Positions 37,972-46,394 are shown, numbered from the stretch's first letter. The stretch is 64,000 nt of DNA from Cryomorphaceae bacterium 1068 (GCA_027214385.1 JAPVXR010000007.1:124001-188000); one strand, 5' to 3'. Program-made: numbers and translations. Notes: generated by a model not told the origin, from the sequence alone.

Positions 37972-38369
37972 TTTCTGATCTGCTCTACCAGTTTTGAGGT
38001 GCTATAGCCGTGGCTACGGTCGATGTAGACGATTCGCTTGATGGCATCGCCGGCCGTAATCGGCTTGCCCTCGTAATCGTCGCCGAGAAAACGCACGTGG
38101 TAATTTCCCGTCGACATAATCTCGGTCAACTCCTCCTCGGTTTGGTAATCAATAATTTCATCGACGTACTTGATCGATTCGAGCACCATGCGGCGCTCTT
38201 CCAAAGTGAAAAATGGCTTGCGCTTACCAGGGTTGATGGCCTCGTCAAAATTTTCGGAGCGATTGAGGGCCACGGTCAGGTGATCGCAGTGTGCCTTGCA
38301 GTCGTGCAGCATCAGCACGTGACCGGGATGGTACAAATCGAAAACTCCGCACGCAAAACCTCGAATCAT
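37968..38369 (-). CDS. TagD/HldE-C-like sugar- or polyol-phosphate nucleotidyltransferase
   Basis: A 133-residue single-domain nucleotidyltransferase with the HxGH motif HPGH at residues 14-17 (CGVFDLYHPGHVLML) and the C-terminal nucleotide-binding segment HGYSTSKLVEQI, equivalent to ISTTK of TagD. EERRMVLESIKYVD and FLGDDYEG resemble glycerol-3-phosphate cytidylyltransferase more than the HldE C-domain, but context favours a heptose-like substrate. The kinase, isomerase and epimerase genes directly upstream would feed it a sugar 1-phosphate. It overlaps the epimerase and GT4 genes by 4 bases each. CTP versus ATP use is undecided. Confidence 0.88.
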   Translation of the reverse strand: MIRGFACGVFDLYHPGHVLMLHDCKAHCDHLTVALNRSENFDEAINPGKRKPFFTLEERRMVLESIKYVDEIIDYQTEEELTEIMSTGNYHVRFLGDDYEGKPITAGDAIKRIVYIDRSHGYSTSKLVEQIRK

Positions 38370-39277
38370 CCCAAGACAGATTTGATGTAAGATTCCAAAT
38401 CGTACTCCGGCTCCCAGCCCATTACGGCTTTGGCCTTGCTCACGTCAGAGTATGTTATTTCAGCTTCGCCCTCGCGTAGCGGAATGAATTCATATTCGTC
38501 CGAAATCATTTTTGCTAAATCGAGCACTGAGACAGTCCCCGAGGCGCCGATATTGAAAGCGGTGTTGAGTTTTTCGGGATGTACCGCCGCCATGTAGTTG
38601 GCTTTCGCCAAATCGTACACGTGAATGAAGTCGCGCTTCTGCGATCCATCACCCGTAATCAAGAGTGGTTGGTTCTGCTCCTTTCGGTAAAGAAAGATTC
38701 CCACCACCGAACTATAAGCATTGAACTTATTTTCGGGATTGAAACTGCGCGGCCCGAAAGGGTTGAAATACCTCAAATGGACAAAATCCAGAGGGTATCG
38801 CGTCGCCAGCATTTGAAAGTATTTTTCTCCTTCGTATTTCTGAAAAGCATAGGGACTCAAGCAATCCACTTTCTCCGTTTCGGGAGTCGGTATCAAATCG
38901 GGAGTACCGTAGATGGCGCTGGAAGAGCTATTGACGAATCGCGGAAAGTGATTATCGGCGATCATGAGCTCCACCAAGTGAATGGAAGCCAAAAGATTTT
39001 CTTTGATGTGTTCCGTCACCAACTCAAAGCTCGGCTGGATTCTGGGCAAAGCCGCCAAATGAAAAATCGTATCGTAAGGCTTTAATGAGTTAAGCAAAAA
39101 GAGCGAATCTTCGATCAGATTGAATCGTGGATTGTCCAAGTTCTCGGCCACATTCGACCGTCGGCCCGTGCTAAAGTTGTCTATTCCGTCGATCTCCCAA
39201 TCTGTCTTTTCCAAAAGATAATCGAGCAAATTGGAACCGATAAATCCGGCTACACCTGTTATGAGAACTTTCTTCAT
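38366..39277 (-). CDS. NAD-dependent nucleotide-sugar epimerase
   Basis: A 303-residue extended SDR with the complete Rossmann motif TGVAGFIGSNLLDYLL, the substrate serine region NSSSSAIYGTP near 116 and the catalytic YAFQK near 144. HLRYFNPFGPR and GDGSQKRDFIHVYD are typical of UDP-glucose 4-epimerase-like enzymes. Within the kinase/isomerase/nucleotidyltransferase cassette it may act on the NDP-sugar product, as HldD does in ADP-heptose synthesis, although its motifs look more like 4-epimerases. It overlaps its neighbours by 4 bases on both sides. Confidence 0.85.
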   Translation of the reverse strand: MKKVLITGVAGFIGSNLLDYLLEKTDWEIDGIDNFSTGRRSNVAENLDNPRFNLIEDSLFLLNSLKPYDTIFHLAALPRIQPSFELVTEHIKENLLASIHLVELMIADNHFPRFVNSSSSAIYGTPDLIPTPETEKVDCLSPYAFQKYEGEKYFQMLATRYPLDFVHLRYFNPFGPRSFNPENKFNAYSSVVGIFLYRKEQNQPLLITGDGSQKRDFIHVYDLAKANYMAAVHPEKLNTAFNIGASGTVSVLDLAKMISDEYEFIPLREGEAEITYSDVSKAKAVMGWEPEYDLESYIKSVLG

Positions 39278-39792
39278 TGGGCGATTTCATCTAGGATGAC
39301 GTGGAGAATGACTTGGTGGTAGCACTCTACGATTCCGTAATTTTCGACGGTGGTTTGAAAGTTGACATCGCCCATTTGAGAGAGCTTATTGTCTTTCTTG
39401 AATCCCGAAAGCGTCATCACTTTTCCGCCTTTTGCTCGGTGCACATTTACCGCGTTCAAGATGTTGGCAGATTCGCCCGAAGAGCTAATGGCTACCAAGA
39501 GATCACCTTCCTGAAACGAAAAGTTGATCCATTCTTTCATGGCATTCTCGTAGCCGTAGTCGTTGGCAAAACAAGTAATCAAAGCTGCGTCGGTAAAACT
39601 CATCGTTGGCTTTCCGGCAATCTTCATGTAGTCTTCCATCATGTGGCTGCAGATGGCATTGCTGCCTCCGTTGCCGATGAAGATAACCCGCTTCGCTTGG
39701 CGAACCAAGTCCACGGATTGCTCCACACCTTTGGTGATTTCGGGATCGGCAAAGAATTCATCGAATGCCGTTTTATATGAACTGAGCTGCAT
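39274..39792 (-). CDS. GmhA-like SIS-domain sugar-phosphate isomerase
   Basis: A 172-residue SIS protein close to sedoheptulose-7-phosphate isomerase GmhA. Visible landmarks are FIGNGGSNAICSHMMEDYM near residue 36, with the expected catalytic glutamate, FANDYGYEN near 73, AISSSGESANIL near 100, and the C-terminal CYHQVILHVILDEIA with the catalytic histidine. The substrate is inferred as sedoheptulose 7-phosphate or a similar ketose phosphate. It overlaps the PfkB kinase gene by 20 bases, consistent with consecutive pathway steps. Confidence 0.9.
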   Translation of the reverse strand: MQLSSYKTAFDEFFADPEITKGVEQSVDLVRQAKRVIFIGNGGSNAICSHMMEDYMKIAGKPTMSFTDAALITCFANDYGYENAMKEWINFSFQEGDLLVAISSSGESANILNAVNVHRAKGGKVMTLSGFKKDNKLSQMGDVNFQTTVENYGIVECYHQVILHVILDEIAQ

Positions 39793-40663
39793 GTTTTTTC
39801 AATTTTTCGAGGGTGACTTCTTCTTCATTGCACAGCCAGGTACACGAAAGGCTGGCGGCCAATGAAGGAACGGTCATCACGTCATTAACGTCTTCAAATT
39901 TTAATTCGGCGGCCAGGCAGGCAAAGGCGTAGAAGGTATCTCCCGCTCCGATGGTGTCGACGATTTGCCCTTTGAAGACATCTTGGTGAACATAGCTGGA
40001 TCCATCGTAATAAACGGATCCGCGCTTGCCAAGAGTGAGAAATAATTTGTCGGCTCCGATCTCGTAGTTGTAGAGTTCCCTGATGGCATCTCTAGAGCTG
40101 AAATCAGTTTTTCGATTGACCTGAAGGCTGGCTTCACGCAAATCCATACACGCACTTTTCTTCGGAAAAGACTTCCACTTACTCATGCGGTTGTAGCCGT
40201 AATTATTGCTATTAGTTTGGGTCATGTAGTGGTACCGACCATTGACTTTGAGCTCATTGCAGAACCCGTGACCGAAATCGGCTACGATAACCACATCGTA
40301 ATCATGGGTATTGACCTCAAGCGGCCCGAAATTCCCTTGATCAAATTTATTGATCTCTACATGCTTCTTGGCGTCGTCGGCATCGATGAGTCGTGTTTTT
40401 ACGATTTCGTTTCCTGTATTCGTAAACACATCCACCTGCTTCACGAAATCGCGGAGGTGATTGGCTATAGCCGATGCACCACCCTGCTGCTCACGGCTGC
40501 GCCCGTCTTGATGGGCATACCGAAATACGGGACAGAAAGACTTCATGCTCTGGCCCTCGTACTTTACTTCGATGAACTTATCGACGATGGTCTCGCCTAT
40601 TACACAGACTTTAAAGTCTTTCACCGCCTCTGAAAAGGAATTGATTTTATCTTCTAAACTCAT
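39773..40663 (-). CDS. PfkB/HldE-N-like carbohydrate kinase
   Basis: A 296-residue ribokinase-fold sugar kinase resembling the N-terminal domain of HldE (heptose-7-phosphate kinase). The opening KVCVIGETIVDKFIEVK and the GGASAIANHLRDF motif near residue 62 bind substrate. The C-terminal VDTIGAGDTFYAFACL near 240 carries the catalytic aspartate and anion hole. HldE is normally a fusion of kinase and adenylyltransferase; here the two parts are separate genes three positions apart. It overlaps the upstream glycosyltransferase by 4 bases and gmhA-like by 20. Confidence 0.87.
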   Translation of the reverse strand: MSLEDKINSFSEAVKDFKVCVIGETIVDKFIEVKYEGQSMKSFCPVFRYAHQDGRSREQQGGASAIANHLRDFVKQVDVFTNTGNEIVKTRLIDADDAKKHVEINKFDQGNFGPLEVNTHDYDVVIVADFGHGFCNELKVNGRYHYMTQTNSNNYGYNRMSKWKSFPKKSACMDLREASLQVNRKTDFSSRDAIRELYNYEIGADKLFLTLGKRGSVYYDGSSYVHQDVFKGQIVDTIGAGDTFYAFACLAAELKFEDVNDVMTVPSLAASLSCTWLCNEEEVTLEKLKKHAAQFI

Positions 40664-41457
40664 TTCAATCTGCTAAAGAGTCCTCTTTTCGGTTTAAAAT
40701 TAAGTGGATCTCCGAAGTGCTTTTGCCTGATTTTCATCAGATCGGTTTTCACCGGAAGGAGCGCTTCAGGCAGTGCAGCCCTCCATGCTCCAAACCCTTG
40801 CAAGTAGCGAAAGTAGTTGTTTTCAGAAAACTTGCCGCTAGCGGTAGCTGTAATGCTTTCGGGATTCAGGATTCGAACGTAAACCGACTCCTTGGGGTGA
40901 ACGATATTTCGACCGCTGAAAAATATACGCCACGCTCTTGAATGATCGCAAGCGAAGAGATAATTCTCGACACTTCGGCTCCGCTCAGTGTCCGCACTCA
41001 GTGGTCGTGGATCATCTACTTTGGTCATGGCCTTTTCAAAATTCATAATGGCTGTATTCGGAATCCAGTCCCTTTTTTGACGAGAGGCGAGATCGGTAGC
41101 CAAATCGTAGAAGAAGTGCTTTCGGTCGTAGGCAATGTCGAAGTCGCGGTTGGCCAATTCATCAAAGACCATGGGGTTAATCAAATCATCGTCGTCGAGG
41201 CGCACGAGGTACTTGGCAAGTTGTGGCAACTTAGCCAACTGATCTCCTGCTTCTTTCAATTTCTCTTCTTTGGTGGTGCCTTCGCAAACGATCGTTTTAA
41301 AATGGGGATGAGTGATCTCTGCATCACCGAGGAGCCATACCACAAAACTCGATTCGAGCTGGGCCACTTGCTGAAAACAAAGCTTCTGCAAGTCCTTTCG
41401 AAGTGAAGCTTCTGCGAGATCGGGGCTGGTTGGAATGAGAAAAAGGTAGTCGAGCAT
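40660..41457 (-). CDS. Putative glycosyltransferase (rhamnosyltransferase-like, GT-A)
   Basis: A 265-residue soluble protein. The aspartate cluster YLVRLDDDDLINP near residue 85 looks like the DxD metal site of GT-A glycosyltransferases, and the fold resembles the putative rhamnosyltransferase family (Glyco_tranf_2_4 type). The opening MLDYLFLIPTSPDL and conserved tryptophans late in the protein (SRAWRIFFSG, YLQGFGAWRAAL) support this weakly. It starts after the operon's largest internal gap (55 bases following the GT9 gene). The donor and exact family are uncertain. Confidence 0.65.
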   Translation of the reverse strand: MLDYLFLIPTSPDLAEASLRKDLQKLCFQQVAQLESSFVVWLLGDAEITHPHFKTIVCEGTTKEEKLKEAGDQLAKLPQLAKYLVRLDDDDLINPMVFDELANRDFDIAYDRKHFFYDLATDLASRQKRDWIPNTAIMNFEKAMTKVDDPRPLSADTERSRSVENYLFACDHSRAWRIFFSGRNIVHPKESVYVRILNPESITATASGKFSENNYFRYLQGFGAWRAALPEALLPVKTDLMKIRQKHFGDPLNFKPKRGLFSRLK

Positions 41458-41512
41458 GTGGAGCAGCGAAGGTCGGAATTATCAATCGATTATTGGGTTG
41501 ATGTACCGAGAA

Positions 41513-42541
41513 TTAAGCGTTCTCCTTCTCCACCGAAAATTTCTTCGCTTCCTTTTCTATCTCATCGAGGTTGAAAGCGTACTTCAGTGGTTTTCGGGTA
41601 AGGTTTTTTCGAAAGCGGAGGGTGTCGAATAATCCTTTGATGGGTGGCTCGCCGTTGAAGATGAGCAGCACGGGAGTGTTTACGTAGGCACCCATATGCA
41701 CGGCACCTGAGTGTTGGGTGACGATGAGCTTGGCCTCGGCGCAAAACTTGAGGGTATCCGCATTATCGGCCGAGACTTTTACCTCGATGTTTCCATCGCC
41801 TTCTACCTGAGCACTGAGGGACGGATGACCGACCAAATAGACTTTTTCGAAATAGGGGCTCAAGCGGCGGGCGATTTCCAAATAATCCCAAGGGCCGCCA
41901 TTGTTGGGTGTTACCTCTCCGCCTTTTTTGCGAGGAAAGATTACCACCGAATCGGTGGGGTTTTCGCCGTAGGCTTTCGCCAAGTTGTACTTGTGCTGAC
42001 GGCCTTCGAGCTGCCAATTCCGCAAGCCGTGCCAGTAAAAGTCAGATCGGTCAATGTCCAAAAGCGGCATTCCGCTCGACTTGGCCTTTTTTCTCCAAGC
42101 GTCGATCACGGAGGCGACATCTTTAGGGACTTCATTCTGATTGGCGCTGGGCTTTATCTCACCAAAGAAATCGCGAAGCTCGGTGAAAGTCTCTACGATC
42201 GATTCTCCTTTTTCGTCTACCATGAAGGGCTTGTGCAGGCTCATACCGCAGTAGTGAATCTTCACCCCTTTCTTGTGGAGGTGCATGAGGAAAGGCAGAT
42301 TGTGCAAAAGGAAATGTCCGAATTCCCCTTTGAAAGGGCCGTAAAAGCAGGCCTTTTCTTTGAGGGCTTTCTTGTAAAATCGATCCAGCGCCAGAGCGTA
42401 CTTCTTGTACTCCATGCCAAAACCGACCTTTCCCTTCCAGTTCATCCTGTCTTGGATAAGTTCAATGGCAGTGGCATCAGTGCGGCTGATGTACTTCAAC
42501 TCGGATCTACGGATGCCATATTTTTCCAGTACGGGAATCAT
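41513..42541 (-). CDS. Glycosyltransferase family 9-like protein
   Basis: A 342-residue GT-B protein whose C-terminal half matches heptosyltransferase (GT9) enzymes: VVIFPRKKGGEV..NGGPWDYLEIARRL near residue 200, and VTQHSGAVHMGAYVNTPVLL, the ADP-heptose-site signature with H-G-A-x-H-like spacing. The N-terminal half (KYALALDRFYKKAL, GPFKGEFGHFLLHN) is less usual. A GT9 enzyme in the same operon as a heptose-type cassette suggests it may be the transferase that uses the cassette's product. It overlaps the upstream GT4 by 4 bases. Confidence 0.75.
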   Translation of the reverse strand: MIPVLEKYGIRRSELKYISRTDATAIELIQDRMNWKGKVGFGMEYKKYALALDRFYKKALKEKACFYGPFKGEFGHFLLHNLPFLMHLHKKGVKIHYCGMSLHKPFMVDEKGESIVETFTELRDFFGEIKPSANQNEVPKDVASVIDAWRKKAKSSGMPLLDIDRSDFYWHGLRNWQLEGRQHKYNLAKAYGENPTDSVVIFPRKKGGEVTPNNGGPWDYLEIARRLSPYFEKVYLVGHPSLSAQVEGDGNIEVKVSADNADTLKFCAEAKLIVTQHSGAVHMGAYVNTPVLLIFNGEPPIKGLFDTLRFRKNLTRKPLKYAFNLDEIEKEAKKFSVEKENA

Positions 42542-43710
42542 TCTTTGAATAAACCTTTCTTCACGGCGTCGGGCCCAAATCGGGATTTGACGTCTTCCAC
42601 AATTTTTTTAGGATCGTAAATATCGTAATTCGAAACCAATTCTCGCAAAGCTTCGGTCAGCCCCTTCCTACTTCCCTCTCTGAAAAGGATTCCATTGGTG
42701 GAATTGATAATTTCTCGGGTTCCATCGATATCGGAAGAGATGGCGGGAATGCCCCGAGCCATGGCTTCGATCACCACCACGCCGAAGGTCTCAGCGCGAG
42801 AAGCCAGCACGAACACATTCGACCGATCGAGGAGGTCTTTCACCTCATCGCGGTTGAGGTAACCTGGAATATCGACTTGAGTGGAAACACCTAGTTTCTT
42901 GGCCAAGTCAATCAAAGGTTGCTTGAGCTTTCCATCGCCGGCTATCACCAATCGGTAGTTCTCGTCTCCTCCAAAAGCTTCTGCGAAAGCTTCGATAATG
43001 AGGTCTTGCCGCTTCCGCGAATCCATGATGGCCACATTGCAAAAAACGAAAGGCTTCGTAGAGCGCGGCTTGGGATTTTCAACGAAGAAATCATCGGTAA
43101 TGACATTGGGCACCAGCTCGAAAGGAACTTGAAAAATTCGCTCCATTTTTTCAACATAAGCGCCTGTCACGGCAAAGCGTCGCTCTACGTTTTTGACGAA
43201 CTTTTTTCTTTCCTCATCGGTGTCAAATGGATTGGCACAAGGGAAAACACCTGCTTCGATATTCGGGGAATTCTCCATGTACCAAATGGGAAGATCAAAT
43301 TTCTCGGAGAGGTGGTGTGAGATGTAGGTATAATCGAAAATCCCATGGTGAAAAATCACGTCAGGCTTGCCGTGAACAGAAATGTAAGCTTTGAGATTCT
43401 TAACGGAAGCACTGAGTATGTTCCCTTTCCTTTCGGCAATGGGATCTCGAGAATAACGGAGCGGACGCTTGTGAACAGCCAGATTTTCGATGAAAGTGAT
43501 GTCACCCCTTTTTCGAAAGTTCAGGAGTTTCGATTTATCAAAACCTGCCTTTACATAGTTTCCAAAAGTTGTTTCACCATTGAGCATGATGGCGCATTTG
43601 CAGCCACGCGATTGCAAAGCCAAAAGGTGAAGCTCTACAAAGGTTCCCTCAGAGGTGGTAGGAGAAGGATACCAAGAGCTGATAAAGAGCACGTGTGGTT
43701 TATCCTGCAT
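42538..43710 (-). CDS. Glycosyltransferase family 4
   Basis: A 390-residue GT-B enzyme. The N-terminus is HVLFISSWYPSPTTSEGTFV. The C-terminal domain has FCNVAIMDSRKRQDLIIEAF near residue 225 and FVLASRAETFGVVVIEAMARG, a complete EX7E motif. It overlaps the downstream GT9 gene by 4 bases and the upstream GT2 gene by 11. Donor and linkage are unknown. Confidence 0.92.
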   Translation of the reverse strand: MQDKPHVLFISSWYPSPTTSEGTFVELHLLALQSRGCKCAIMLNGETTFGNYVKAGFDKSKLLNFRKRGDITFIENLAVHKRPLRYSRDPIAERKGNILSASVKNLKAYISVHGKPDVIFHHGIFDYTYISHHLSEKFDLPIWYMENSPNIEAGVFPCANPFDTDEERKKFVKNVERRFAVTGAYVEKMERIFQVPFELVPNVITDDFFVENPKPRSTKPFVFCNVAIMDSRKRQDLIIEAFAEAFGGDENYRLVIAGDGKLKQPLIDLAKKLGVSTQVDIPGYLNRDEVKDLLDRSNVFVLASRAETFGVVVIEAMARGIPAISSDIDGTREIINSTNGILFREGSRKGLTEALRELVSNYDIYDPKKIVEDVKSRFGPDAVKKGLFKE

Positions 43711-44755
43711 AATCGGCGAGGGTAACTTTGCAGTAGGTTTTGCTCGGGTAGAAGATCAAATCGCCAAGGTGAGAACGGTAAAACTTCTCCAAGGCACGCT
43801 GCGCTTTAGGCAGGCGATTCCATTTCATATTGTGCTTAAAGCGAATGTACTTGACGCCAAGTTTGTAGCGGTTTTCATCAACCAGATTTCTGTCCTTGGC
43901 CGCTTGCCAATACTCCAAGCCACACTCGCGTGCCTCCTTACCCAACTCACCGATATGCCAACGCATCATTTGGGCTAGGTCGAGCAAATATCTCGAGAGC
44001 AATAATTTCTTTTCTTCTCCCAATTTCCCCGCTTTTTCGAGTAGTTCAGCGTGATGCAAAATCATTTCAAATCGAAATTGAAAATGCTCAACCGTTTGTG
44101 ATTGAAGACGCGGAAGACTGTGAACCTCTTGGCGATAAAAAACATCGGGTTCAACATGGAAATACTTGTAAGAAAAATCAGCTATTAAAGCTCTGACATG
44201 AAGGTCGTAATCTTGCTGACTATGGAGGCTATCATCAAATCCACCCAGCTCATCGAGAACGGATTTTTTCCAAATGGGTCCTGCTATCAGCCATACGATA
44301 TCTCGATTGAGAAACCGATTCAAAGGTGTCTCGTCCGTAGGAATATTGCAAATGATGTCGCTATCGCCGAGTTTGGTGTGAAAGAGCCCCATAGGATAAA
44401 CGGCGTAATCCAATTCAGGATTTGCCCGCATGGTCTTGACTCTCCTCTCCAGACAGTCGGGAGTGAGCAAGTCATCGCTATCGAGGAACATGACGTATTC
44501 CCCTTTGGCGGAAGCCAGACCTTGATTGCGGCAAGATGATGCTCCTTTTTTTCCCTGATTTTGCTGATAGATGACCCGTTCGTCAATCACCGACAGATTC
44601 TTGGCGAGCTCGTCGCTGCCGTCTGTCGAGAAATCGTCGACGAAGAGGAGCTCCCAATCGAGCATGGTTTGCCCCATGACAGATCGGATGCAATCTTCTA
44701 CGAATTGACCCTTATTAAAATTTGGGGTGATAATGGAAACAATGGGTTTGCTCAT
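43700..44755 (-). CDS. Glycosyltransferase family 2
   Basis: The ATG at 44755 gives MSKPIVSIITPNFNKGQFVE and a 351-residue protein; the longer frame runs 11 residues into the intergenic space. The GT-A fold is visible: LLFVDDFSTDGSDELAKNL near residue 38 and the DxD site MFLDSDDLLTPDCLERRV near 83. A C-terminal ~120-residue helical region beyond the catalytic domain is rich in aromatic and basic residues. It follows the first operon gene by 19 bases. Confidence 0.92.
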   Translation of the reverse strand: MSKPIVSIITPNFNKGQFVEDCIRSVMGQTMLDWELLFVDDFSTDGSDELAKNLSVIDERVIYQQNQGKKGASSCRNQGLASAKGEYVMFLDSDDLLTPDCLERRVKTMRANPELDYAVYPMGLFHTKLGDSDIICNIPTDETPLNRFLNRDIVWLIAGPIWKKSVLDELGGFDDSLHSQQDYDLHVRALIADFSYKYFHVEPDVFYRQEVHSLPRLQSQTVEHFQFRFEMILHHAELLEKAGKLGEEKKLLLSRYLLDLAQMMRWHIGELGKEARECGLEYWQAAKDRNLVDENRYKLGVKYIRFKHNMKWNRLPKAQRALEKFYRSHLGDLIFYPSKTYCKVTLADYAG

Positions 44756-44774
44756 CGAGTGGGCGCAAAAATAT

Positions 44775-45734
44775 TCATTCTCGGCCACTTGGCACGTAGT
44801 AGTCCAAATGGTTTTTCACGGGCAGACCGACTACTGTTTTGAGGAAATACTGCACTTTGGGAATTTTCCAAAAGTCAGAACTCGTTTTCATGACGAAAAG
44901 TGCTGCTTTGAAATCAGCCAGTTTGCGGCTTAGCGCTGATTTTTTTGACAAGAGTCGATTCTCCTCATAGTGGTATTTGAGGTAGAGATCGAGCAGAATG
45001 CGTTGGACGGATTCGGGCTGATCTTCTGATTTGGCCCAAGCCATTAGCATGGCTGCCATGAGCACTTTGTCGGTGGCGGTGCGCTCGCTCACCGAAGTGG
45101 TGTTTCTGCCATCTACCGTTCTCAAAGCCACCACTTTCTTCAGGTCTCCGCAGTAGATTTTATGGGTGAGAACAAGCCTGGCCAGCCATTCGGTGTCCTC
45201 TCCTATTTCGAGTCGTTCGGAGAAACCACCGGTGTCTCTTACAGCGTGAGATTTGACGGTAAGGCCACAAACGGAGAAGTGACCGTTTTTGCCGAAAGGC
45301 TCCATCTCGTGAAAAACCTCACCGGGATCGACGTGGATTCGGAGCATGGTCACTTGATCACTCCCCTCCTGCCCGAGCGCCTCAAAAACGCCATCGGCAT
45401 CGGGATGTGTGGTGAAGACTTCGCGAGTGTGCACAAAGCGATTTGGCATCATGTAGTCGTCGGCATCCAAGAAAGCGAGAAATGGTTGGGTGGCATTTTT
45501 GATTCCGAGATTGCGAGCTGCACCTGCTCCCAGTCGCCCGCCGTTGGAGTGTAGCAGGCACTTCACTCGTGAGTCATTTGCAAAGATATTCTGAACCAAA
45601 GTCGCTCCATCGTCGTCTGATCCGTCGTCGATTACCAAGACTTCGGCGGTCTCGGGTTGGCTCAATGCACTCTCGACAGCACGCTTGACAAAGCGCGCCT
45701 GATTGTACAGAGGGATGATTACCGAAACTTTCAA
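44775..45734 (-). CDS. Glycosyltransferase family 2, first gene of the operon
   Basis: A 319-residue GT2 enzyme starting at a TTG (MKVSVIIPLYNQARFVKRAV). VLVIDDGSDDDGATLVQNIF near residue 32 and FLAFLDADDYMMPNR near 85 are the GT-A nucleotide and DxD sites. It is the promoter-proximal gene of the 20 kb - strand operon, only 33 bases from the ATG of the divergent sulfotransferase gene; a -7 box for this operon lies in that gap. Donor unknown. Confidence 0.92.
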   Translation of the reverse strand: MKVSVIIPLYNQARFVKRAVESALSQPETAEVLVIDDGSDDDGATLVQNIFANDSRVKCLLHSNGGRLGAGAARNLGIKNATQPFLAFLDADDYMMPNRFVHTREVFTTHPDADGVFEALGQEGSDQVTMLRIHVDPGEVFHEMEPFGKNGHFSVCGLTVKSHAVRDTGGFSERLEIGEDTEWLARLVLTHKIYCGDLKKVVALRTVDGRNTTSVSERTATDKVLMAAMLMAWAKSEDQPESVQRILLDLYLKYHYEENRLLSKKSALSRKLADFKAALFVMKTSSDFWKIPKVQYFLKTVVGLPVKNHLDYYVPSGRE

Positions 45735-45767
45735 GATATTTGGAACTTTACTTCAGACAAATATAAG
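45735..45767. promoter_or_regulatory. 33-base divergent region with facing -7-like boxes
   Basis: On the - strand, TATATTTG (45765-45758) is a perfect TAnnTTTG for the large operon. On the + strand, GATATTTG (45735-45742) is a 7/8 match for the sulfotransferase operon. The two form a dyad, ATATTTG (45736-45742) and CAAATAT (45758-45764). No -33 elements are obvious. If both work, polymerases would overlap and compete. Confidence 0.4.
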
Positions 45768-46394
45768 ATGGCTGAGAAACCGAAAGAAAAGGTTTTTTGC
45801 ATTGGATTGAACAAGACAGGAACTACTTCATTGGAGAAGTTCATGGAGATTCATGAATTTTCTTGCGGCGATCAAGTAAAAGGTGAGTTGCTTTTAAGTG
45901 ATTTTTCTGCGGGAAACTTCCAAGCTATCCTCGATTTTTGTGATTCGGCCGATTTTTTTCAAGACCTACCCTTCAGTGCTCCGAATTGCTATAAAATTTT
46001 GCTGACCGCTTATCCCGACGCAAAGTATATTTTAACGGTTCGAGATAATGCTGATGTTTGGTATGATTCCTTGGTTCGTTTTCACGAAAGCGTTTTCGGT
46101 AAACCGCTGACCAAGGAATTGTTGATGAGTGTAAAGTACCGATACGTGGGCTTTGCTTGGGAAGCGAATCGAGCGCTGTACAATAGCCCCGAAGGAGATC
46201 CATACAATCGTGATAGCTTGATCGAAACATACAACACGCATCGCTCTGAAGTTATTGATGCTTTTGAAAATCGCAAGAACCTCTTGGTACTGAATGTGGG
46301 AGAAGAGAAAGCCTTGTCGAAGCTTTCAGTATTTCTAGAAATTGAGCCAATGATCGATGAAATGCCTTGGCTAAACAAAACGGTGAAAGCATGA
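45768..46394 (+). CDS. Sulfotransferase family protein
   Basis: The ATG at 45768 gives MAEKPKEKVFCIGLNKTGTT and a 208-residue protein; the longer frame reads through the divergent GT2 gene. The PAPS 5'-phosphosulfate loop is GLNKTGTTSLEKF near residue 13, and the 3'-phosphate region is YILTVRDNADVWYDSLVRF near 90. It would transfer sulfate from PAPS to a hydroxyl, probably on the glycan, giving an anionic polymer typical of marine bacteria. It is followed by the aminotransferase with an ATGA overlap. The acceptor is unknown, and no PAPS-synthesis genes are in the window. Confidence 0.85.
   Translation: MAEKPKEKVFCIGLNKTGTTSLEKFMEIHEFSCGDQVKGELLLSDFSAGNFQAILDFCDSADFFQDLPFSAPNCYKILLTAYPDAKYILTVRDNADVWYDSLVRFHESVFGKPLTKELLMSVKYRYVGFAWEANRALYNSPEGDPYNRDSLIETYNTHRSEVIDAFENRKNLLVLNVGEEKALSKLSVFLEIEPMIDEMPWLNKTVKA

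Noticed and set aside
41711-42619. 302-codon + strand open frame opposite the GT9 and GT4 genes
   Set aside because: It is antisense to two well-supported glycosyltransferase genes in a G+C-rich stretch, where codon bias leaves long mirror frames; its translation shows no motifs.
45657-45767. 37-residue N-terminal extension of the sulfotransferase
   Set aside because: It reads antisense through the divergent GT2 gene and across both promoter boxes; the ATG at 45768 gives the canonical family start.
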